Assembly (NCBI RefSeq): GCF_013408425.1
Contig: NZ_JACBYV010000001.1
Span: 620,001-684,000 of the forward strand
Direction of reading: 5' to 3'
DNA: 64,000 bases
Source: Pseudomonas flavescens
GTDB lineage: Bacteria > Pseudomonadota > Gammaproteobacteria > Pseudomonadales > Pseudomonadaceae
Position numbers and translations under genes: made by a program. The notes under the pieces were generated by a model. The model had not been told where the DNA came from and ran no database searches. It worked only from the letters and a program-made list of their open reading frames with translations. Of this stretch, positions 55,333-63,821 are shown piece after piece (within the stretch, counting starts at the first letter, position 1; each line of letters begins with the position of its first letter).

Positions 55333-56690
55333 GGCTGCTCCTGATCGAGAAAATCGCGAAAGCGTCGAGTGCTGGCGGCGTCTGCTGCGAACAGGCATTC
55401 CTGCTCGGCGTAAAGGCGGTCGACGAGTCGCCCGCTCGGAAATTGCACGTCGTCGAAGGTCAGCGCGCTGTCCTTGGCCACTGCGCGCTTCAGCGTGCAG
55501 CCGAGTGCCAGGCCGATGGGCAGCAGGTTTTCATCGCGGATGGCGGCGATGTTCTCGGCCATGCCGTAGGTCTCGTAACCGCCGAAGTCGTCAATGCTGT
55601 CGCCTGGCCGCAGATCCTTCTTGGCCACCGTGATCACCCCCACGCTTGGCCCGCCACTGGGCGTCAGGACCGGATCGCCGAACAGCACCGCGCGGGCGAC
55701 CGAGTTGGGCACCTCGAAGTGGCACAGGTGGTAAGGCGTATAAAAGCTGTAATAGGGGCCCTTGCCGAGCTTGTAGAGCTCCAGGTAATGGCGCTGCCGC
55801 GGATTTTCCAGCGTACCGATGACGAACACGCCGGGGCCCGGGCGGGCGCCCACGACGTAATCGACCAGGCCGGGTTCGTTTGCATTCAAGTGCGCTTCGA
55901 ACGCGCAAATGGTGTCCTCGATGGGCACCAGTGGTGCGCCCGGATTGCCGCCGGAAAAGTCCGGGCCGAGCATGCCGCGGCGAGCTACGCGCATGCCGGT
56001 GGCGTTGGCCACGATGGCCTGCTCGAAGGAAATCTTGGTGCCATCGGCGAAAGACGCGACCATCGCCGCTTTTTGCCCCCAGCGACGCGCGAACTCCTGC
56101 TGCGTGGTCGGGTTGCGATACGGATCGTGCAAGCCTTTGATGTTGCCGCACAGCACCGGCTTGATGCCTAGCCCCGCCACGAAGCGGTAGAGATTCATCT
56201 GCACGCCTGGCTGATCGCCATCGGAAAAGGTGTAGATGACCCCAGCCTGGTCGGCCTTGTGCTTGAGGATCGGGCCGATGGTGCCGTCCAGCTCGGCGTT
56301 CATTTGCACCACGTGCTTGCCGGCTTGCAGTGCGGCGAGCACCGCGCCCGCTGCGTATTCGATGGAGCCGGTGACTTCGATGATCGCATCCAATCCTTCG
56401 GCACGAGCGAGGGCCAGAGCATCTTCGGTGACGGCTGGTGTGCCACTGGCGATGGCTCGCTCCAGCTCGGCTTGCGTGTTGCACTGCAGCGGCTCTATGC
56501 CGGCCTGGTCGTACACGCCGACCGCACCGCCGACAGTGCGATTGGCCACGGCGCACAGGCGCATGCCGGTGGTCGCCGTGAGGATCTGCAGGGCGATGCC
56601 GCTGCCCTGGAAGCCGGCGCCGATCATGCCCACGCGAATGGGGCGGCCTTCGGCTTCGCGTTTGGCCAGGGCCGTGTCAACGATGATCAT
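55329..56690 (-). CDS. NAD(P)-binding oxidoreductase with SAF-like C-terminal domain
   Basis: Protein of 453 residues. The N-terminal Rossmann fold starts IRVGMIGAGFQGSGIALQILTA. The next part, AIIEVTGSIEYAAGAVLAALQAGKHVVQMNAELDGTIGPIL, is like homoserine dehydrogenase. The C-terminal part (TPSGGPSVGVITVAKKDLRPGDSIDDFGGYETYG) is of SAF type, as in antifreeze/AF-type sugar enzymes. I chose the start at 56690. The reaction is unknown; a keto-sugar reduction is plausible. Relatives sit in similar polysaccharide gene sets. Confidence 0.82.
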   Translation of the reverse strand: MIIVDTALAKREAEGRPIRVGMIGAGFQGSGIALQILTATTGMRLCAVANRTVGGAVGVYDQAGIEPLQCNTQAELERAIASGTPAVTEDALALARAEGLDAIIEVTGSIEYAAGAVLAALQAGKHVVQMNAELDGTIGPILKHKADQAGVIYTFSDGDQPGVQMNLYRFVAGLGIKPVLCGNIKGLHDPYRNPTTQQEFARRWGQKAAMVASFADGTKISFEQAIVANATGMRVARRGMLGPDFSGGNPGAPLVPIEDTICAFEAHLNANEPGLVDYVVGARPGPGVFVIGTLENPRQRHYLELYKLGKGPYYSFYTPYHLCHFEVPNSVARAVLFGDPVLTPSGGPSVGVITVAKKDLRPGDSIDDFGGYETYGMAENIAAIRDENLLPIGLALGCTLKRAVAKDSALTFDDVQFPSGRLVDRLYAEQECLFAADAASTRRFRDFLDQEQP

Positions 56691-56703
56691 CGATGCTGCT
56701 CCT

Positions 56704-57480
56704 TCAGTCGTTCCACTGTTTCCACGGCGCGCCACTGGCCCAGGCGGTTTCCAGGGTGATCTTGTCGCGCAGCGAGTCCATGCTCTGCCAGTAGCCCTGA
56801 TGGTGGTAGCTGCCAAGCATGTCGCGCTCGACCAGGCGATCCATGGGTTCGTTTTCCCAGGTGGTCTGGTCGTCGTCGATCAGCTCGAAGACTTCCGGTT
56901 GGCAGACGAAGAAGCCGCCGTTGATCAGGCCGCCATCGGCAGCGCCTTTCTCGCGGAAGGCTTCGACGCGATTGAGGTCCTCGTTCAGACGCAGTGCGCC
57001 GTAACGCCCGGGCTGGGTCACGGCGGTAAGGGTGCACCAGCGTTTGGAGGCCTTGTGCGTCTTGACCAGTTCGCCGATGTTCACATCGCTGACGCCATCG
57101 CCGTAGGTCAGGCAGAACGGCTCGTTGCACAGCAGTGGCATGGCACGTTTGAGGCGCCCGCCGGTCATCGAGTCGGCGCCGGTATCGAGCACGGTGACGC
57201 GCCAGTCTTCGCTGACGCTCTCCAGCCAGTCGATGTTGCCGGTCTTCAGATCGATGGTGTAATCGGTGCGTTGGGCGCGGTAGTTCAGGAAGTAGTCGCG
57301 GATGTAATCGACCTTGTAGCCACCGAGTACCACGAAATCATTGAAGCCGTGGTGCGCGTACATCTTCATGATGTGCCAGATGATCGGTCGGCCACCGATC
57401 TCGACCATTGGCTTGGGACGGATCGCCGTCTCTTCGCTCAGGCGGGTGCCGAAGCCACCCGCAAAGATTGCAACCTTCAT
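56704..57480 (-). CDS. rfbF: Glucose-1-phosphate cytidylyltransferase
   Basis: Nucleotidyltransferase of 258 residues. The start MKVAIFAGGFGTRLSEETAIRPKPMVEIGGRPIIWHIM is the RfbF signature; the DYTIDLKTGNIDW and TYGDGVSDVNI segments are also typical of this CTP-specific family. It makes CDP-glucose. In known O-antigen pathways RfbF is followed by RfbG (CDP-glucose 4,6-dehydratase), but no such gene is found here. It is 73 bases after the SDR gene. Confidence 0.93.
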   Translation of the reverse strand: MKVAIFAGGFGTRLSEETAIRPKPMVEIGGRPIIWHIMKMYAHHGFNDFVVLGGYKVDYIRDYFLNYRAQRTDYTIDLKTGNIDWLESVSEDWRVTVLDTGADSMTGGRLKRAMPLLCNEPFCLTYGDGVSDVNIGELVKTHKASKRWCTLTAVTQPGRYGALRLNEDLNRVEAFREKGAADGGLINGGFFVCQPEVFELIDDDQTTWENEPMDRLVERDMLGSYHHQGYWQSMDSLRDKITLETAWASGAPWKQWND

Positions 57481-57553
57481 GATGGTGTTCCCCCGTGGTG
57501 AATGGACGCTGTATCAATGAGTCATGCGTGCTCTGGCTATGTGGCCGCTATGC

Positions 57554-58600
57554 CTAGCGTGATTGCCAGCGCAGGTCCTCGCTCAGGCGGCCACTGGCGA
57601 TATGGCCTTGCAGAACCCGCAGGCGCACGAGCGGCGAGGTGCGGAACTGGCTGTCGCTGAAGTTCATGCCCTTGAGGCCCTCTACCAGCCCGCTGATCGA
57701 CTTCGATAAGGTCATCTGTGGCTGATGAGCGGGAGCAAGGCTGGCGAACAGGCTGAAATCGACCTGATAGGAGCGGCTGTCGACGGGGGCTTCGGTATTG
57801 ATGCTGACCTCGGTGCCGGGCAGGGCATTGGCTACCGCTGCAGCGAGGTCGCGGACCTGATGGTTGCGCTCGTCACTGCCGGTATTCACCCGCAAAACGC
57901 GCCCGCCGTTGTCGGCGTTGCGCTGGATGGCCCAGTCGATGGCCCGCGCCATGTCGGCGACATCGATCAGCGGGCGCCATGGCGAGCCATCGCTGAGCAC
58001 CGTGATACGGCCTTCGCTGAGCGCGCCGGCGACGAAGTCATTGAGTACCAGGTCCAGGCGCAGTCGGTCGGACATGCCGCAGGCCGTGGCGAAGCGCAGG
58101 CTGGTGATAACCATGTCGCCAGCGATGTCGGAGAGCGCGTCTTCACTGCCGATCTTGGAGCGGGCGTAAGCGGTCATGGGGGAGACGGGATCGCTCTCCG
58201 TGCGCGGGCTGCCCTGGGCCACGCCGTACACGCTGCAACTGGAGGCGAAAACGAAGTTGCGTACCCCGGCACGTGCGGCTGCCTTGGCGATGGCGACGGT
58301 GGCGTGCTGATTGATCGTTTCGGTCACGCCGGCAAAACGATCACCCATGGGGTCGTTGGAAACGGCCGCCAGCTGCACCACGGCATCGTAGCCTTCCAGC
58401 ATCTGCGGCGAGAGGTCCCGCACATCGCCGAACAGCTGCTGCGCCAGGCGCTGCTCGGGCAGTACCTGAGCATGGGTAAGGCAATGGGCGAAATAGGCGT
58501 TATCGAAGCCATGCACGATGGCTGAGGGATGGCGAGTGGTCAGTTCGCGGATGACTGCGGGGCCCACATAGCCCATGTTTCCCAGTACGAGAATTCTCAT
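57554..58600 (-). CDS. Extended SDR sugar-nucleotide epimerase/dehydratase
   Basis: Protein of 348 residues. NAD motif MRILVLGNMGYVGPAVIREL (GxxGxxG), catalytic Ser in SSCSVYG and YxxxK in AYARSKIGSED. The sequence is not like RfbG, whose N-terminus has a GHTGFKGSW motif. It may be a 4-epimerase or a non-standard dehydratase working on the CDP-glucose made by the next gene. The first gene of the operon; an AT-rich 299-base region lies upstream (58601-58899). Confidence 0.85.
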   Translation of the reverse strand: MRILVLGNMGYVGPAVIRELTTRHPSAIVHGFDNAYFAHCLTHAQVLPEQRLAQQLFGDVRDLSPQMLEGYDAVVQLAAVSNDPMGDRFAGVTETINQHATVAIAKAAARAGVRNFVFASSCSVYGVAQGSPRTESDPVSPMTAYARSKIGSEDALSDIAGDMVITSLRFATACGMSDRLRLDLVLNDFVAGALSEGRITVLSDGSPWRPLIDVADMARAIDWAIQRNADNGGRVLRVNTGSDERNHQVRDLAAAVANALPGTEVSINTEAPVDSRSYQVDFSLFASLAPAHQPQMTLSKSISGLVEGLKGMNFSDSQFRTSPLVRLRVLQGHIASGRLSEDLRWQSR

Positions 58601-58824
58601 CGAGCCTTCCTTTGCAATGACTGCCCACGGGTTGGGGCGGTATCCATCGTTCGGCTGATAGTATTCCTGCGTCAGAAAAATGCTCGTTTATCTGATGAGT
58701 GGTTTTAGTGTCTATAAATGTTTGATTTTTAATGATTAATATTTATTTTCTGTTTTTATGGTCAGGTTTTTGTGGTCGAGAAGGCTCGGTCAGTTCCTGC
58801 TCGAAACGATTCCAGCACCGCTGG

Positions 58825-58865
58825 AGCCCGCGCGAATCGACGCGTTGAACCCTCTGGCGCGGGCT
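58825..58865 (-). terminator. Hairpin after the hydroxyacid dehydrogenase gene
   Basis: Perfect nine-bp stem AGCCCGCGC/GCGCGGGCT, 35 bases past the stop of the dehydrogenase. A TTTG run lies on the plus side; no clear T run follows on the reverse strand, so strength is uncertain. The neighbouring 58640-58770 is very AT-rich and probably holds the CDP-sugar operon promoter. Confidence 0.5.
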
Positions 58866-58899
58866 TTGTGGCGTATTTCACAATGTTGAAGAATTTCTG

Positions 58900-59874
58900 T
58901 CATTCCCTTGGCGGTCGTACCTCGGGATTGGCCAGTACGCATTCTTCTCCGTTGAAAAACGCCCGGGCATTGGCGAAGGCATCGCCGAAATACAGCTCGT
59001 AACCTGCTCGCTCCACATAACCGAGGTGCGGCGTGCAGAGCACGGCAGGGTGATTCAAAAGCGGGTGCGCAGGGTCGAAGATGGGTTCCTGCTCGAACAC
59101 ATCCAGCGCTGCAGCGCCCGGCCTGCCAAGGTTCAGTGCCTCGAGTAGGGCGCCGGGGGCGATCAGTTCCGCTCGGCTGGTATTGACCAGCAATGCGTTG
59201 GTTTTCATGAGTGACAGATCTTTGGCGGTGACCAGATGCCGAGTGCTCTCGGCGAGACGCAGGTGCAGGGTCAACACGTCGGATTCGGCGAAGAACGCTT
59301 CCCGTGATGGCGCCGCACGGTGTCCATCGGCGACCGCGGCCTGGCGCGACGCATCGCTGCCCCAGACCATTACGGGCATCTCGAACGCCTGGGCATAACG
59401 GGCCAGGCGCTGGCCGATCTTGCCGTAGCCCCAGATGCCCAGCGTCTGCCCGGCCAGGCGTTGCCCGAGGTTGACCTGCCACAACCCGTCGTACATGCCC
59501 TGCATGGCCGGGAACAACTGCCGCCTGGCATTGATGATCAGTGCCCAGGTGAGTTCGGCCGGTGCGATGGGTGAGCCGCGCCCCTCCATCACCGCCACAC
59601 CATGACGGGTACAGGCATCCACATCGATATGGCTGGATACCTTGCCGGTCTGGCTGATCAATTTGAGCTTCGGTAAATGGGCGAGCAGTGCGTCGTCGAT
59701 GCGCGTGCGCTCTCGGGTCAGCACCAGTGCATCGGCATCGGCGAAGCGCTCGGCCAGCAGTCGAATGTCGTCGACGGCATCGTGATAAATGCTGACCTGA
59801 TGGCCTTTCAAGGTGGCGAAACAATCGAGGGTGAGGATGACGTTCTGGTAGTCATCCGGAATGACGATATGCAT
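58900..59874 (-). CDS. D-2-hydroxyacid dehydrogenase
   Basis: NAD-dependent dehydrogenase of 324 residues. The Rossmann domain has LGIWGYGKIGQRLARYAQAF (GxGxxG) near residue 150. The catalytic set is Arg in NTSRAELI, Glu in FEQEPI and His in CTPHLGYVER. The N-terminal catalytic domain starts MHIVIPDDYQNV. It is the last gene of the carboxylate operon, after the tctA remnant. The substrate is a 2-hydroxy or 2-keto acid; which one is open. Confidence 0.9.
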   Translation of the reverse strand: MHIVIPDDYQNVILTLDCFATLKGHQVSIYHDAVDDIRLLAERFADADALVLTRERTRIDDALLAHLPKLKLISQTGKVSSHIDVDACTRHGVAVMEGRGSPIAPAELTWALIINARRQLFPAMQGMYDGLWQVNLGQRLAGQTLGIWGYGKIGQRLARYAQAFEMPVMVWGSDASRQAAVADGHRAAPSREAFFAESDVLTLHLRLAESTRHLVTAKDLSLMKTNALLVNTSRAELIAPGALLEALNLGRPGAAALDVFEQEPIFDPAHPLLNHPAVLCTPHLGYVERAGYELYFGDAFANARAFFNGEECVLANPEVRPPRE

Positions 59875-59926
59875 GGCAGGCTCCCAGGCGGTTCAGGCTC
59901 CATGGGGAGCCTGATTCGGTAATGTA

Positions 59927-60120
59927 TCAGCCGACGCTCTGGGCCGCTGCCCTGCGGCGAGCCCGCCAGATACGCCAGTTGGGCAAGGCTATCATCAATG
60001 CCAGCAGTGCCCATACGGCCGGCTGATCGAGCCGTTCCACAGGATGCTCAGGTCTTCGTTGGAGAGCGACAGGGCGCGGTGCAGGTTCTTTTCCATCAGG
60101 TCGCCAATGGTGGGGCGAGA
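59927..60120 (-). pseudogene. Remnant of a tripartite tricarboxylate transporter permease (tctA) gene
   Basis: The reverse strand between the TctC and dehydrogenase genes reads RPTIGDLMEKNLHRALSLSN and EDLSILWNGSIS, which looks like the C-terminal end of a TctA permease (about 500 residues in full). The reading then continues only after a one-base shift as WALLALMIALPNWRIWRARR and ends with a stop at 59927. No N-terminal part is present and no tctB gene exists here. It is a decayed leftover of a larger transporter operon. Confidence 0.65.
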
Positions 60121-60196
60121 CCAAGCAGACGCCCGCGAAGATACGGTCTTGCATTGGGGGCATGGGGAGAGCCTAACGGCGCCCCCCGGAAGGAGG

Positions 60197-61177
60197 TTAT
60201 TCGACCAGCCCGAATTCGCGGCCCAGCTCGCGGTACTGCTGCACCTGCTTGTGTACCAGGGCTTGCAGGTCCGCACCGGCGACATACATCGGCAGTACGT
60301 CACGGTCGACCATGTAGCGCTCGAACTCGGGGGACGACTCCAGTTTGGCGAAGGCCTCGCGCCACCATTGCACGTGTTCTTCGGGAACGTCCGGGCCGAG
60401 GAAGTAGCCGCGGATCAATGGCCACTGGATCTCGTAGCCCTGTTCGCGGGCGGTGGGAATGGAAGCCAGGTCACCGGGCAGACGCTCTTCGCTGAATACC
60501 GCCAGGGTGCGGATGTCGTTGCCCTTCTGGGAGGCGATCTCGCTGGCGCTGCCGGTGACCAGATCGACGTGTTTGCCCATCAGCGCCATGTAGTGCTCGG
60601 AGCCGCCTTCGAAGGCCGCATAGCGCAGTTCGCTGGGGTCGATGCCTGCTGCCTTGGCGAGTAGCGCGATCTTCATCCAGCCCTGGCCGCCGATGCTGCC
60701 GCCACCGCCTACGACGACGCTCTTCGGGTCTTTCTTGAGCGCCTGCACGACATCGTCGAGGTTCTTGTAGGGCGAGTCGTCACGCACTGCCAGGGTGCCG
60801 TAATCGGTACCGATGGTGGTCAGCCACTGCACGGCGTTTTCGTCGAACTGGCCGTACTTGCCCAAGGCCAGGTTCAACAGCGAAGCACCGGAAAATGCGA
60901 TCAGCGTGCCTGGCTCGTTACGCCGATTGGCGGCCACCGAGTTGTAGGCGACCGCGCCGATACCGCCTGGCATGTAGGTGACGCGCATCGGCGCCTTGAG
61001 CACGGCATTGTCTTTCAGGCCCGCCTGGGCAAGCTTGCAGGTGAGGTCGAAGCCGCCGCCCGGTTTGCTTGGCGCGATGCATTCTGGCCGGTGCGGCTGG
61101 TCGGCGCTGGCCTGCAGGGTGGTCAGCAGCAGTGCACCGGCGAGGGGGAGAAGAAGGCAGTTCTTGAAAGCTTTCAT
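60197..61177 (-). CDS. Tripartite tricarboxylate transporter substrate-binding protein (TctC/Bug)
   Basis: Periplasmic receptor of 326 residues with a signal peptide (LLTTLQASA-DQ). Bug/TctC features: CIAPSKPGGGFDLTCKLAQAGL, MPGGIGAVAYN, VVGGGGSIGGQGWMKIALLAKAAGI and the C-terminal domain. These proteins bind di- or tricarboxylates. The membrane partners TctA/TctB are not intact here, so it may work with permeases made elsewhere or as a sensor component. The start at 61177 has the signal peptide; the frame is open to 61231. Confidence 0.9.
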   Translation of the reverse strand: MKAFKNCLLLPLAGALLLTTLQASADQPHRPECIAPSKPGGGFDLTCKLAQAGLKDNAVLKAPMRVTYMPGGIGAVAYNSVAANRRNEPGTLIAFSGASLLNLALGKYGQFDENAVQWLTTIGTDYGTLAVRDDSPYKNLDDVVQALKKDPKSVVVGGGGSIGGQGWMKIALLAKAAGIDPSELRYAAFEGGSEHYMALMGKHVDLVTGSASEIASQKGNDIRTLAVFSEERLPGDLASIPTAREQGYEIQWPLIRGYFLGPDVPEEHVQWWREAFAKLESSPEFERYMVDRDVLPMYVAGADLQALVHKQVQQYRELGREFGLVE

Positions 61178-61227
61178 GGTGTTTACCTGTATTGGATTTA
61201 TTGGCAGGTTTTTCACCTGGCGCCGTC

Positions 61228-62487
61228 TCACCAGATCGGCAGGGCGTAACTCACGATCAGGCGGTTTTCATCCATGCCGCGGGTGAAATTGGCGCGGTAG
61301 GCGGCATTGCGCCAGGTGACTTTGAGGTTCTTCAGCGGTCCTTCGGCGAATTCATAGGCCAGGTCGGTGTTGCGTTCCCACTCGCTGCCGCTGTCGCCAT
61401 TCGCCAGGTCGATGCCGTTACCGCGCACGTAGCGCGTCATGAAGGTCAGGCCGGAGATGCCCACTTTGCTGAAGTCATAGTCATAGCGAACCTGCCAGGA
61501 GCGCTCATCGGGCCCGGCAAAGTCGTTGATCTGCAGAAAATTGGTCAGGTAAGGCGTTGCGCCGTCGACATAGGCGAAGCCGTCGTCACCATGCATGCGC
61601 TGGTAGGCCACGCCCAGCGCGTGGCCAGCCAGGCTGTAGGTGAACATGGCGTTGAATACCTGGTTGTCGATATCACCGACGCGTGCCTGACCTGTCTCGC
61701 TGTTGTTGAAGTAGCGCAGGTCGCTTTTCAGCTTGCCCGGGCCCAGAGCCAGGGTGTGCTGCAGGCCGAGGAAGTGCTGGCGGTAGATGTCCCTCAGCTC
61801 CCCCTGGTGGTAACTCACCTGAGTGGTCGGCGTCAGGGCATAGTCGAGGCTGGCGAAGCGCAGATGATCACTGCTCGGGCTGGCGCCGAAGCGACCGTTC
61901 TTGTTGTTCAGTGCCAGCTTGCTGGAGCCCGAGACATCGCGCTGCACCACCCGTGATATTTCGCCGAACGAGGCCGTCAGTCGGTCGATGTCCTTGCTCT
62001 GCAGCTGCCAGCCCTCGAAGGTCTGAGGCAGCAGGCGGCTGTTGCTGAACTGCAGGGTCGGCATCTTCGGCAGCAGGGTGCCTGCCTTGAGGACGCTGTC
62101 GGCGAAACGCACCTTGGCGGTCAGGCCAAGCTTGCTGTAGTCGTCCTCGGCGCGCCGATCGCCGTTGCGTGGCAGCAGGTCGGTACCCGAGCGATCCGGG
62201 GATGAGTCGAGCTTGAGGCCAAGCATGGCCAGGGCGTCCACGCCAAAACCGACGGTGCCCGGGGTGTAGCCGGATTCCATGTCGAGGATGAAACCCTGGG
62301 CCCATTCCTCACGCTTGTTCTGCCCTGGGCCGTCACGAAAGTCGCGATTGAGGTAGAAGTTGCACAGTTCCAGGTTGGCCTTGCTGTCTTCGATGAATCC
62401 GGCCGCCTGAGCGTTGCCCACCGCCAACGGCAGGCCTGTCAGGAAAGCGGGGGCGAGGGATACATAGAGCAGATTCTTTCTTGTCAT
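61228..62487 (-). CDS. OprD family outer-membrane porin
   Basis: Eighteen-stranded porin of 419 residues with a signal peptide ending near NAQA-AGF. OprD traits: GFIEDSKANLELCNFYLNRDFRDG, QNKREEWAQGFILDMESGYTPGTVGFGVDALAMLGLKLDS and final NRLIVSYALPIW with a terminal aromatic. OprD/OpdK types take up basic amino acids or small carboxylates. With TctC and a PrpF-like enzyme here, a carboxylate substrate is likely. It lies 29 bases after the prpF-like gene and 50 before tctC. Confidence 0.93.
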   Translation of the reverse strand: MTRKNLLYVSLAPAFLTGLPLAVGNAQAAGFIEDSKANLELCNFYLNRDFRDGPGQNKREEWAQGFILDMESGYTPGTVGFGVDALAMLGLKLDSSPDRSGTDLLPRNGDRRAEDDYSKLGLTAKVRFADSVLKAGTLLPKMPTLQFSNSRLLPQTFEGWQLQSKDIDRLTASFGEISRVVQRDVSGSSKLALNNKNGRFGASPSSDHLRFASLDYALTPTTQVSYHQGELRDIYRQHFLGLQHTLALGPGKLKSDLRYFNNSETGQARVGDIDNQVFNAMFTYSLAGHALGVAYQRMHGDDGFAYVDGATPYLTNFLQINDFAGPDERSWQVRYDYDFSKVGISGLTFMTRYVRGNGIDLANGDSGSEWERNTDLAYEFAEGPLKNLKVTWRNAAYRANFTRGMDENRLIVSYALPIW

Positions 62488-62516
62488 TATTGTTCTCTCT
62501 CGGGGCGCGGGTGACG

Positions 62517-63599
62517 TCAGTTTTTCTGTGTGCCTCTTGCCGTCAGCGGCACGTAGACATCGCCGGCGAAAAGGCGCCGCGCGGTGCGTATCAGGGAGGC
62601 CTGCATGTGGTGCGGCTGGCTGTCTTCGCCAGGCTCGAGTGATACTTCTATCTGCCCGCCCGGATGTTCCAGGCGTACCAGGGCCGCACCGGTTATCGGG
62701 GCAATGTCGAACGCGACGCTTCCCGGCAGGGCACAGGCACTGGCCAGGCCGATGGCGCCGGTAGCGGCGATGGATCGATGGCAGCTGTGGGGCATGAAAT
62801 AGCGGGTCGACAGCGTGCCGCCGTTGCGTGGCGGGGCGAGTAGCACGGGTTTGGGGATCACCATCTGGCTGACGTCACCGAGGCCCATGGCCTTTCCTGC
62901 CTGCAGGCGGATGCGTTCCAGGCGCTCCAGCAACGCGCTGTCGGCGTCCAGTTGTGCAGCTGTCTCGTGGCCTGTCTTGCCCAGCGCTTCGGCGTGCATG
63001 ATGACCATGGGCATGGCCATGTCGATGCAGGTGGTGTCGACGCCGTCGAAGCGGTCGCGAACATTGCCGGTAGGCAACAGTGTTCCGGTCTTCGCCCCTG
63101 CGGCATCGAGAAAGGTCAGCTTGATTGGCGCAGCGCTGCCGGGAACACCATCGATGCTGGTTTCTCCCTCGTAGCGAACCTTGCCCTTGGGCGTCTGCAC
63201 TTCCGAGTCGATCAACGTGTTGGTGTTGAGGTTGCGAATGCGTACCCGGGTCACTGGTGCGCAGGCGTTGACCAGGCCGTGTTCGATGGCGAATGGGCCG
63301 ACGGCGCAGAGCATGTTGCCGCAGTTGGGGGCCGTGTCGACCCGGCGCTGGGCGACCATGACTTGCACGAACAGGTAGTCGACATCGGCATCCGGGTGAG
63401 GGGAGGTGCTCACGATGGCGACCTTGCTGGTCTGCGGATTGCCGCCGCCGATACCGTCTATCTCCAGCTCGTGACCCGAGCCCATGACTTTGAGCAGCAG
63501 CTCGTCTCGTTGGGCAATATCTGAAGGCAGGTGATTGGCCAGAAAAACCGGACCACGAGAAGTGCCGCCGCGCATCAGGACGCAGGGAATGGCTTGCAT
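62517..63599 (-). CDS. PrpF/4-oxalomesaconate tautomerase-like isomerase
   Basis: Isomerase of 360 residues in the PrpF family with a diaminopimelate-epimerase-like fold. Signature segments: IPCVLMRGGTSRGPVFLANHLP at the start, GGGNPQTSKVAIVS, NCGNMLCAVGPFAIEHGLV (with the Cys in the active-site loop) and the HRSIAATGAIGLASACALPG part. It resembles P. putida GalD (4-oxalomesaconate tautomerase) and PrpF (aconitate isomerase). GGAG is close to the ATG. It is the first gene of the operon, divergent from a LysR gene. Confidence 0.88.
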   Translation of the reverse strand: MQAIPCVLMRGGTSRGPVFLANHLPSDIAQRDELLLKVMGSGHELEIDGIGGGNPQTSKVAIVSTSPHPDADVDYLFVQVMVAQRRVDTAPNCGNMLCAVGPFAIEHGLVNACAPVTRVRIRNLNTNTLIDSEVQTPKGKVRYEGETSIDGVPGSAAPIKLTFLDAAGAKTGTLLPTGNVRDRFDGVDTTCIDMAMPMVIMHAEALGKTGHETAAQLDADSALLERLERIRLQAGKAMGLGDVSQMVIPKPVLLAPPRNGGTLSTRYFMPHSCHRSIAATGAIGLASACALPGSVAFDIAPITGAALVRLEHPGGQIEVSLEPGEDSQPHHMQASLIRTARRLFAGDVYVPLTARGTQKN

Positions 63600-63691
63600 G
63601 ATGTCTCCAGTGCAATAAATTCGCTTATTGTTGCTTTCCTTAAATGGTGGTGAGTGTGTTTTGTTTTGTAAATTGCATATATTTCAAGAAC

Positions 63692-63710
63692 TAATGCTTT
63701 TAGTGCATTA
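63692..63710. promoter_or_regulatory. Candidate LysR-type operator
   Basis: Palindrome TAATGC-ttttagt-GCATTA with the T-N11-A core of LysR-type sites, in the AT-rich gap (63600-63821) between the divergent lysR and prpF-like genes. A weaker repeat GATTA/TAATC lies at 63766-63781. The position about 110 bases from both starts fits autoregulation and activation by the LysR protein. Confidence 0.5.
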
Positions 63711-63821
63711 ATGCGCTGGCTAGAGGCTTCGGACGGGGCATTTTCACGGGTGGTCGCCGCGTTCTGATTAATGGACTAATCTGCCTCCCATAATAAAAGT
63801 CGTCATTGATAGGTTTTATGC

